The notes beneath the pieces were generated by a model. The model was given only the letters and a program-made list of their open reading frames with translations. It did not search any database and had not been told where the DNA came from. Positions 43,912 through 50,054 of a stretch of DNA of 50,054 nt are shown in pieces. Source of the DNA: CAZDCD01 sp964503885 (lineage in GTDB: Bacteria > Bacteroidota > Bacteroidia > Bacteroidales > UBA10428); the NCBI GenBank assembly GCA_964503885.1, contig CAZDCD010000031.1, positions 1-50,054 on the forward strand, given 5' to 3'. Position 1 is the stretch's first letter. Every line of letters starts with the position of its first letter. The position numbers were made by a program, and so were the translations under genes.

Positions 43912-44396
43912 TGGCAAAATTCAGACAAAAATCAAAAGGAGGAGTACCGGCAATATCTACCGCTTCGCTACCCGACATCGTATTTATGCTGTTGTTCTTT
44001 TTCATGGTATCTACAACCATTCGGGAAACTTCCCTTAAGGTGAAGGTTGTACCTCCGTATGCCACGGAAATTAAGAAGCTTGAGAAAAAATCTCTCGTAA
44101 GCTACATTTACATCGGGAAACCCCAGAATGCAAAAATGTATGGAACGGCACCCCGAATCCAGCTTAACGATGCCTTCGCCAATACTTCCCAGATCAGGGA
44201 GTTCATTTCAAGTGAACGTGAAAAAATGAACGAAGCCGACCGGAATAAAATGTCGGTTTCGCTGAAGGCAGACGGGGATACGGATATGGGTATTATTACG
44301 GATGTTAAGCAGGAGCTCAGGAGAGCGAGTGCCCTCAAACTCAATTATTCCACCCGATCAGGTACCCGGCAGGCGATATTTCAGAATTTGAGATAA
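43911..44396 (+). CDS. exbD: ExbD/TolR family biopolymer transport protein (second copy)
   Basis: This is a 161-residue ExbD-family protein with the membrane helix carrying the functional Asp (SLPDIVFMLLFFFMV). Its periplasmic domain ends in MGIITDVKQELRRASALKL. It is shorter than the first copy and differs in the linker, so the channel probably contains two ExbD types. It ends the operon, 20 nt before a strong terminator. A decayed fragment similar to its C-terminus lies at 45121-45200. Confidence 0.92.
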   Translation: MAKFRQKSKGGVPAISTASLPDIVFMLLFFFMVSTTIRETSLKVKVVPPYATEIKKLEKKSLVSYIYIGKPQNAKMYGTAPRIQLNDAFANTSQIREFISSEREKMNEADRNKMSVSLKADGDTDMGIITDVKQELRRASALKLNYSTRSGTRQAIFQNLR

Positions 44397-44415
44397 CTAT
44401 CTTTTCATACTCCCG

Positions 44416-44445
44416 AAAGCTGCCCTTACAGGCAGCTTTTTTTTT
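44416..44445 (+). terminator. intrinsic terminator of the exbB operon
   Basis: The nine-base arms AAAGCTGCC/GGCAGCTTT (44416-44424 and 44431-44439), a 6-nt loop and a run of nine T's follow the second exbD by 20 nt. Confidence 0.8.
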
Positions 44446-44570
44446 GATTAAACAACAACGACATCGGTTTGGCATGCCAATAATACTTTGCAGTATTTCA
44501 TGAATAGAACATAACATGAAGATAAAAAAATACTACATCTTTGTAGGTGAATGGCATGTTAGATCGTGCG

Positions 44571-44607
44571 TCACATCCCCGCATAAGCGGGGATCTGGGT
44601 TATGTGA
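44571..44607. repeat. nested palindrome (REP-like)
   Basis: The inner stem ATCCCCGC-ATAA-GCGGGGAT (44575-44594) sits inside outer arms TCACAT/ATGTGA (44571-44576 and 44602-44607). It lies about 70 nt upstream of the GIY-YIG remnant and resembles the palindrome downstream of that gene. Confidence 0.55.
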
Positions 44608-44679
44608 TGGCCTAAATACAAAAAGAGAGTCTTTTGGTTTGCAATCTTTAAAATAACTTTATGGTTTAATTACCAGGTA

Positions 44680-44976
44680 ATGCATTCGAGAGCTTACTAT
44701 GTATATATAATGACAAATAAGCCATACGGCACCTTGTATATTGGATTCACAAGCAATCTAACTAAAAGAATACTTACTCATAAAAAGAAATCGGTTGAAA
44801 GCTATACTTTAAGGTAAAATCTGACACAATTGGTATATTATGAAGTAATATATAATAGCTATGACGCATTCCGCAGGGAGAGACGTATGAAAAAATGGAA
44901 TCGTCAATGGAAAATTGAGCTGATCGAACAATTCAATCCTGAATGGAGAGACCTGGCTGCTGATTGGACTGAATGA
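44680..44976 (+). pseudogene. GIY-YIG nuclease gene with one premature in-frame stop
   Basis: The frame from ATG 44680 encodes a full UvrC/Slx1-type GIY-YIG protein of about 98 residues. It has YYVYIMTNKPYGTLYIGFTS (the GIY-YIG motif), KRILTHKKK, then LTQLVYYEVIYNSYDAFRRE, RRMKKWNRQWKIELIEQFN and PEWRDLAADW, ending at TGA 44974-44976. A TAA at 44815-44817 (codon 46) interrupts it where relatives have RYN, so one base change from TAT or TAC explains it. The frame before and after is otherwise intact, indicating recent inactivation or a sequencing error. These small proteins are common solo genes in Bacteroidota, and their role is not established. Confidence 0.8.
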
Positions 44977-44998
44977 AAAACCCTCCCCGCAAGGCCAG

Positions 44999-45018
44999 AT
45001 CCCTGCTTTCGCAGGGAT
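44999..45018. repeat. palindrome downstream of the GIY-YIG remnant
   Basis: The stem ATCCCTGC-TTTC-GCAGGGAT forms a perfect 8-bp hairpin 23 nt after the GIY-YIG stop. Its arms resemble those of the element at 44575-44594. It may act as a terminator or belong to a REP-type family. Confidence 0.5.
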
Positions 45019-45120
45019 GTATTCTTTCCGTGTCTCATAAAATATTTGAAAATAGTAAATCATAAACCCCATCAAATCATGAATATTAAGGAATAAGCTG
45101 TTAGGTAAAATGAGTCTGCT

Positions 45121-45200
45121 CTATGGGATTGACCGACGATATCAAGCAGGAACTCTGAAAAGCAGGTGCACTGAAACTGAACTATTCGGCAATACCGGTA
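45121..45200 (+). pseudogene. degenerate exbD C-terminal fragment
   Basis: From ATG 45123 the frame reads MGLTDDIKQEL, stop (TGA), KAGALKLNYSA. The second exbD reads MGIITDVKQELRRASALKLNYST. The 23 aligned codons are collinear without gaps, about 16 identical, with an R codon replaced by TGA. The similarity begins near 45121 and fades after about 45191. No N-terminal ExbD part is visible upstream. It is best read as the tail of a third exbD gene destroyed by deletion. Confidence 0.65.
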
Positions 45201-45317
45201 TTGTCAAAGTGATTCATATTCCTGATTCTCCATTTTTTAATGAGAATTCCTTCATTGGGAAGGATCCGTTTTTCAGCAATAATTCCGTCAGCCTTTTAAT
45301 AATACCCTGAGAAAGGT

Positions 45318-45325
45318 TATCTTTG
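45318..45325 (+). promoter_or_regulatory. candidate -7 element for the GH9-like gene
   Basis: TATCTTTG matches TAnnTTTG exactly, 76 nt before the chosen ATG. A TTTT stretch at 45294-45297, 20 nt upstream, is the only -33 candidate, so this is a moderate call. Confidence 0.4.
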
Positions 45326-45401
45326 CCCGGGGTTTATGGTAACATGTGACAGCCAATTGCCGCAATCCCTCAAATATAAACACGAAACCAATATAAAACG
45401 T

Positions 45402-47858
45402 ATGAAAGGAATAAACCTGCTTTCGGTAATCTGCACAATTATAATCCTGACTGCATGCACGGAAAATAAAAAAGAATCCTCGTTTCAAATCAACGGATCG
45501 GGGTATTTTGTGTATCACGGAACAGACGTGATGGCATTTAATGATTTTTATCCTGAAGGACATCAGGGCGGGATAACGATTATTCATCACGGACAGCGGA
45601 TCATCGCCAACGGAGATGTCAGGCTGGAGCCTACTCCCGGGCAATGGCAACCCACACCAATGTTAATTGACAGGATAGTCGATTCGGCAGCAAATACCAT
45701 TACCTGCCGGCTGGCTTTTCCCGATTCAAACAAAATCGGCAAAGGTGTTAACCCGGTGGAATATCCCGATCTCAGGTTAAATTATACGGTTCGAACCGAA
45801 GGAGCCGGAAAATCCGTGAAGATAACCATTGATCTTGAAAAGGAATTGCCGGAAGAATGGAACGGGCAGGTGGGTTTTAACCTGGAACTTTTCCCGGGAG
45901 ACCTTTTCGGAAAAAGTTATTCGATCGACGGCAATACCGGAATGTTCCCGAGGCAGCTTGACGGTCCGTTTTATAAGGATGTGTATGGCGATTTTCAGGA
46001 TGTCCCGCTGGCAGAAGGAAAAAAGCTAACCATTATGCCAGAGGACCGGTCGCAGATGCTCACCATTGAAAGCCTTGGAAATAAGCTGAGATTGCTTGAC
46101 GGACGGGCGCAACACAATAACGGATGGTTTATCGTGCGGGCTGATCTTAAAGCCGGCACACGTAAGCATGCAGTTGAACTGATGATCACTCCGGCGGATG
46201 ATGAAGCATGGAAATATCCCCCTGTGATTCACGTCAGCCAATTGGGATACCTGCCCTCCCAGCATAAGACAGCGATCATTGAAACAGATGCCGGACAGAC
46301 CAACCAGGGAATCATCAGCCTGGTTAAGGTTAACGGAGACGGCACAACCCAGACCGTCAGGAATGATACACCAGCCGCATGGGGAAAATACCTCAGATAT
46401 CAGTATTATCTCTATGATTTTTCAAATGTTACCGATGAGGGTACATATTATTTTACATATGGTGGCACGGAATCAAACCTCTTCAGGATCGACAGGGGTA
46501 TTTATAAGCGCCATGCCTGGCAGCCTGTTATTGAATATTTCCTGCCGGTGCAGATGTGTCACATGCGGATAAACGACCGGTATAAAGTATGGCACGGGTT
46601 ATGTCATATGGACGACGCATTGATGGCGCCGGTTAACCATATTCATTTCGACGGATATTTTCAGGGTCCTTCAACATTGACTTCATACAAACCTATGCAG
46701 CATGTGCCGGGAATAAATGCCGGAGGCTGGCATGATGCGGGCGATTATGATCTGCGGGTGGAATCACAGGCCGGAACTGTATACAAGCTTGCCCTGATCC
46801 TGGAGGAGTTTAAACCTGAAATTGATATGACATCCATAGATCAGCAACACAAAATTGTTGAAATGAATAAACCCGACGGCATACAGGATATCCTTCAGCA
46901 GATCGAGCATGGCGTGTTGTCGATCGTGGGTGGATACAAATCCATGGGCCGGTTGTACAGGGGAATTATTAGTTCAACGCTCCGGCAATATGTATTGCTG
47001 GGTGACGGTTCAACCATGACCGATAATGTTGCCGGCAGTCCTGCCACACCTGATGACCGGTGGGTATTTACCGAACAGAACCCACGCAGGGAGCTCGGAG
47101 TTGCCGCTTCACTTGCTGCTGCGTCAACTGCACTGAAAGAATACAACAAACCGTTGTCCGACGATTGCATGGCAATAGCCTTGAAACTCTATTCCTTAAA
47201 TGCTGATTCGGCAGGCAACCGTATTTATCCTGAACGGATCAGGGCAATCACCGAGATATATCGTGCCACTGGGAATAAGGAATACCTGACTTTGCTGAAG
47301 AAAAACCTTGACCATATTGTTGACCACTTCGACAGGGCCGGCTGGGTAATCGGACGTGTCCCCGAAATCCTTAACGATCAGGAGTTCTCTGACCGGATAA
47401 GTCCTGCAGTACAGAAATTTCGGGCCAAGCTTGATACCATGAACCATTCAAATCCGTTCGGAGTCCCTTATAAACCCTATATATGGGGAGCCGGGTGGAT
47501 AATCCAGGAACTTGGAGTGGAAGAATATTTTCTGCATAAAGCCTGGCCTGATCAGTTCGGCGATCAGGGATATCTTAATGCGCTTAATTTTGTACTTGGT
47601 TGCCATCCGGGGTCGAACTCCGCATCGTTTGCATCGGGTATCGGAACAAAATCGGTAGAGGTTGCATACGGCGCTAACCGCGATGACTGGAGTTATATCC
47701 CCGGTGGAGTGGTATCAGGGACTGCCCTTATCAGGCCCGATTTCCCCGAGCTGAAGACATGGCCTTATCTATGGCAACAAACTGAATATGTCCTCGGAGG
47801 AGGCGCCACCGATTTTATGTTCCTGGTTCTGGCAGCGGATCACACGCAGAAAGAATGA
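45402..47858 (+). CDS. GH9-like (cellulase family) lipoprotein lacking the usual catalytic acid
   Basis: This is an 818-residue lipoprotein. I chose the ATG at 45402 (MKGINLLSVICTIIILTAC, lipidated Cys in LTAC); an upstream start at 45336 would destroy the signal. Residues about 20-270 form an unrecognised beta-rich domain. About 275-370 is a CelD_N Ig-like domain (HVSQLGYLP), and about 375-812 is the GH9 (alpha/alpha)6 barrel. The barrel has GGWHDAGDYDLR at 441-452, in which Asp445 and Asp448 are the usual base and nucleophile-water residues. The C-terminal motifs differ from cellulases: GCHPGSNSASFASGIG is kept, the PHHR site reads NRDDWSYIPGG, and the NE of the catalytic acid is GGG at residues 799-801. 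It may be an enzyme with another acid, or a glycan-binding protein. Confidence 0.85.
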   Translation: MKGINLLSVICTIIILTACTENKKESSFQINGSGYFVYHGTDVMAFNDFYPEGHQGGITIIHHGQRIIANGDVRLEPTPGQWQPTPMLIDRIVDSAANTITCRLAFPDSNKIGKGVNPVEYPDLRLNYTVRTEGAGKSVKITIDLEKELPEEWNGQVGFNLELFPGDLFGKSYSIDGNTGMFPRQLDGPFYKDVYGDFQDVPLAEGKKLTIMPEDRSQMLTIESLGNKLRLLDGRAQHNNGWFIVRADLKAGTRKHAVELMITPADDEAWKYPPVIHVSQLGYLPSQHKTAIIETDAGQTNQGIISLVKVNGDGTTQTVRNDTPAAWGKYLRYQYYLYDFSNVTDEGTYYFTYGGTESNLFRIDRGIYKRHAWQPVIEYFLPVQMCHMRINDRYKVWHGLCHMDDALMAPVNHIHFDGYFQGPSTLTSYKPMQHVPGINAGGWHDAGDYDLRVESQAGTVYKLALILEEFKPEIDMTSIDQQHKIVEMNKPDGIQDILQQIEHGVLSIVGGYKSMGRLYRGIISSTLRQYVLLGDGSTMTDNVAGSPATPDDRWVFTEQNPRRELGVAASLAAASTALKEYNKPLSDDCMAIALKLYSLNADSAGNRIYPERIRAITEIYRATGNKEYLTLLKKNLDHIVDHFDRAGWVIGRVPEILNDQEFSDRISPAVQKFRAKLDTMNHSNPFGVPYKPYIWGAGWIIQELGVEEYFLHKAWPDQFGDQGYLNALNFVLGCHPGSNSASFASGIGTKSVEVAYGANRDDWSYIPGGVVSGTALIRPDFPELKTWPYLWQQTEYVLGGGATDFMFLVLAADHTQKE

Positions 47859-47887
47859 GCCTGTAACCGGTCATTCGCTCCCTGCAT

Positions 47888-49507
47888 TTATTTTTCGCAT
47901 TCGCTTTCTTCCAGTGCCATTTCATATTGGCTGCAATTGCCTAATTCGCATGCTTTCTTAAGGTACTTACATCCCTCGGAACTGTCCCTGACCACGGTTA
48001 AATAATACAATCCCAGGTTTGAATATGGTTCAGGCAGGCCGGGATTCAATTCAATGGCTTTCCGGAAATCAGACACAGCCCTGCTGTAGTCCTTATTCCT
48101 GAAATAACACATCCCCCTGAGGTTATATGACGAATTGGTGGGTTCAAGCTGAATGGCTTTGGTCAGATCAGAAATGGCCGGTCCGATCTTCCCTGTGGAG
48201 ATATAGGCCCCTCCTCTGCCGTTCAGGGCATCGGCATACTCCGGCTTAATATCCAGGGCCTGGGTATATTCACCGACGGCCTTTGCATACAGTTTCTGCA
48301 CGTAATATTCACCTGCCCTGAGATAATGTTCTTCAGCAATGATAAGGATTTTAAGTGCCTTTTCTGTTTCGGGTGTTACATACAGGCTGTCGGCAGTATT
48401 TTTCAATGCTTCCGAGGCAGCTTTCCTGAGTCTTGGCGATTGATGGGTATCATCCATGATTTCTTTGAAAAAAGAAAGATCACCCTCCGGCACCAGAAGG
48501 TATAACCTTGAGAGCAGTCCGGCTCTTTTACGGATTTCATACCTGCCATCAAGGGCAAAAGCTTTTAGTGAATCCAGCGCAGAGATATTGCCGGTTCCTA
48601 TCAGGCTGTGCGCGGCTACCACCCGTAACTCAAGAGGATTGTTCCGGTCATTGAACAAACCTGTGAGCAGTTCAGGTGCATTTCCGGGCCGGCGGGGCTG
48701 ATCCCATATCATGTTTGTAAAATAACACCGCCATTCAAGCGATCTGGAAGTATCCCCTACCTGTTTCATTATTGTTTCCTCTGTAAGCGGAATAAGTTCC
48801 GGTTGCAGGCTTTTCCAGGATTTTCCTTTTTCCATGCATGTGTCTGAGCGGGAAACCATAAGATAAGCAACATCCCTGGTATCGGAGCTGTCGTACAAGA
48901 CCGGCCCGAGCATATTCAACCCGTATTCCGGCGTAAACTTGATCATCATTGAAAATGTGTAATTATTGAGTTCCTGCCAGTGGCATTGCAGTGAATCATT
49001 GCCTGTGAGCCTGACCGGGCTCCAGTTCATTTCCCGGTTATTCAGCTTCCAGTGTAACGTTGCCCTGGTCCAGATTACGGTATACCGGTCACCGGCCGCA
49101 GGAAAAACGATGGTTCTTTCAATACCTCCGCTGGTATCAGCGGGTGCATTGTCTACCCTGAAGGGCATATACATATTAAGTATTTCCGCGCGCTCACTAT
49201 CAGTCAGCCCTTTGGCAATGACTTCACCCCGGTAGGATTCCAGGAAAAGAAAATTGGGCACCACCATCCAGGCTCTTGTATCGCGGTTATTCAGGGTAAT
49301 ATCTATATCCCATTTATTCGGTGTGGGTGTGCTCCACCAGTCACCCGATCCTGATGTGGCTTTGGTAAACCTCCATGAAACCGATTTTTCGAGTTCCGGA
49401 AGGGGTTTGGTTTTGTTGCATGCGGTAATAGCCATCAGTATGATGACGAAAACCCGCAATGCAAAAACTCTTGTACAATACGGGTGGAATAATCCTGACC
49501 TTTTCAT
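47888..49507 (-). CDS. lipoprotein with HEAT-like and TPR repeats
   Basis: This is a 539-residue lipoprotein. The signal with lipobox LMAITAC (Cys near residue 30) is followed by a beta-rich N-terminal domain (about 40-260) rich in Trp and Arg, with GDWWSTPTPNKWDIDI. A HEAT-like helical region (about 275-380; LRVVAAHSLIGTGNI, GRYEIRKRAGLLSRL) comes next. Three to four TPR units (about 385-500) follow, including YAKAVGEYTQALDIKPEYA and YSRAVSDFRKAIELNPGLP. It ends with a Cys-containing tail. No enzymatic motif is seen. It converges with the GH9-like gene (29 nt between stops). A role as outer-membrane or periplasmic scaffold is inferred only. Confidence 0.82.
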   Translation of the reverse strand: MKRSGLFHPYCTRVFALRVFVIILMAITACNKTKPLPELEKSVSWRFTKATSGSGDWWSTPTPNKWDIDITLNNRDTRAWMVVPNFLFLESYRGEVIAKGLTDSERAEILNMYMPFRVDNAPADTSGGIERTIVFPAAGDRYTVIWTRATLHWKLNNREMNWSPVRLTGNDSLQCHWQELNNYTFSMMIKFTPEYGLNMLGPVLYDSSDTRDVAYLMVSRSDTCMEKGKSWKSLQPELIPLTEETIMKQVGDTSRSLEWRCYFTNMIWDQPRRPGNAPELLTGLFNDRNNPLELRVVAAHSLIGTGNISALDSLKAFALDGRYEIRKRAGLLSRLYLLVPEGDLSFFKEIMDDTHQSPRLRKAASEALKNTADSLYVTPETEKALKILIIAEEHYLRAGEYYVQKLYAKAVGEYTQALDIKPEYADALNGRGGAYISTGKIGPAISDLTKAIQLEPTNSSYNLRGMCYFRNKDYSRAVSDFRKAIELNPGLPEPYSNLGLYYLTVVRDSSEGCKYLKKACELGNCSQYEMALEESECEK

Positions 49508-49677
49508 GTTTCAGCTTTTTTACCCTTAAGATATGCGTTTATATACTAAATTGTTACAAAAAAAGGATAAATTGTTTGAAATGATCACCGTTTCAACGAA
49601 TAATGACAAGGTAACTTTCTTTGCTGCCTGCACCCTCTAATAAGCTTAGTACCCGAGGAATTAATATCATGAATTAT

Positions 49678-49707
49678 TTTGCAGAACAAAAAAAAAATAT
49701 AAATTTG
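49678..49707 (+). promoter_or_regulatory. promoter of the tRNA-Gly/tRNA-Leu operon
   Basis: TTTG at 49678-49681, an 18-nt A-rich spacer and TAAATTTG at 49700-49707 match the Bacteroidota consensus at both positions, about 65 nt before tRNA-Gly. Confidence 0.55.
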
Positions 49708-49772
49708 CACGACCCTTTGAAAACAAGTCTTTTCGGGCATCGTTCTTTACACACATCATCACAAAAATAATT

Positions 49773-49845
<73 letters not shown>

Positions 49846-49855
49846 CTTTTTTTTT

Positions 49856-49941
49856 GCCCGGATGGTGGAACTGGTAGACACGCAGGACTTAAAATCCTGT
49901 GGCCAGCAATGGCTGTGCGGGTTCAAGTCCCGCTCCGGGTA
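49856..49941 (+). tRNA. tRNA-Leu (anticodon TAA)
   Basis: This 86-nt class II tRNA has acceptor GCCCGGA paired with TCCGGGT (one G-U), discriminator A, anticodon TAA (reads UUA) in GACTTAAAATC, a long variable arm (TGGCCAGCAATGGCTG) and T arm GCGGGTTCAAGTCCCGC. It is the second tRNA of the pair. Confidence 0.96.
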
Positions 49942-50016
49942 CTTCCTTCTTTTACAAAGAGGTCGACGCTATGCTGCTCAATGGAATCTCAAAAATCTTA
50001 ATCACGGGTATGAATC

Positions 50017-50033
50017 CCCAAAGCAAGCTTTGG
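50017..50033. repeat. short palindrome at window end
   Basis: CCAAAGC-AA-GCTTTGG forms a perfect 7-bp inverted repeat in the 113-bp tail after tRNA-Leu. The tail is cut by the window edge; no gene can be supported in it. Confidence 0.3.
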
Positions 50034-50054
50034 AAACTAATTCCGCAGCAGAGC

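Larger units (their letters stand above)
44397..45401. other. about 1 kb without an intact gene
   Basis: This region holds the exbD operon terminator, a palindrome at 44571-44607, the interrupted GIY-YIG gene, a second palindrome at 44999-45018, the exbD remnant at 45121-45191 and the promoter of the GH9-like gene. Nothing else convincing is coded. Confidence 0.6.

Noticed and set aside
44571..45018. CRISPR or terminal inverted repeats around the GIY-YIG remnant
   Set aside because: The two hairpins differ in sequence, no spacer pattern exists, and no transposase is nearby.
45110..45310. Small protein gene at 45110
   Set aside because: The stretch is better explained by the exbD-like relic in another frame and the promoter region of the GH9-like gene.

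Overview
The window looks like a chromosomal segment from a member of the phylum Bacteroidota, probably an environmental Bacteroidales-like lineage. It encodes type IX secretion (T9SS) and gliding-family proteins (PorX, PorW/SprE, PorP/SprF, GldH, a gliding-motility C-terminal sorting domain). It also has lineage-typical genes (DUF4783, a PGK with an acidic insertion, RicT with GldH, two-component-propeller proteins). Several leader regions carry the Bacteroidota -33/-7 promoter pattern (TTG, about 18-20 nt, TAnnTTTG). I found no prophage, transposase or CRISPR array; most of the window is core genome.

Layout. Positions 1-352 are intergenic, with a possible gene remnant. 353-2576 (minus) is a compact operon DUF4783-nadC-yihY, divergent from rlmH (2669) and a very large orphan membrane histidine kinase (3181-6855). 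7052-17168 (plus) is a five-gene block: a glycine-rich adhesin with a T9SS sorting domain, a PorP/SprF protein, a PD40/PKD protein, an unrecognised exported protein, and a propeller/Y_Y_Y/SpoIIE phosphatase receptor. 17373-22936 holds a pseudouridine synthase, glmM, a gamma-glutamylcyclotransferase-like gene, queD, yidD, fabH and an SDR. 22950-28936 (minus) is porW-porX-tsaE-ald. 29068-34990 (minus) is holB-ricT-gldH-trmB-ATL-mrp-nfu-DUF3267. 35204-41422 (plus) holds pgk, proC, cysE, cysK, tatD and ansA.

41480-45401 holds tRNA-Ser with a duplicated 3' end, an exbB - 4-TM protein - exbD - exbD operon, and then about 1 kb of decayed DNA. That decayed stretch contains a GIY-YIG nuclease gene stopped by one in-frame TAA, palindromic repeats, and a degenerate exbD fragment not covered by any intact gene. 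45402-49507 holds a GH9-like lipoprotein whose usual catalytic acid position is glycine, and a convergent TPR lipoprotein. The window ends with a tRNA-Gly/tRNA-Leu pair.

Functional links: porW-porX, SprF, the CTD adhesin and GldH together imply a working T9SS. The block at 7052-17168 is the best candidate for an undescribed surface-assembly and sensing module, because a secreted adhesin and its outer-membrane partner sit immediately upstream of a phosphatase receptor. cysE and cysK form the cysteine synthase pair. Mrp and Nfu form an Fe-S delivery pair.
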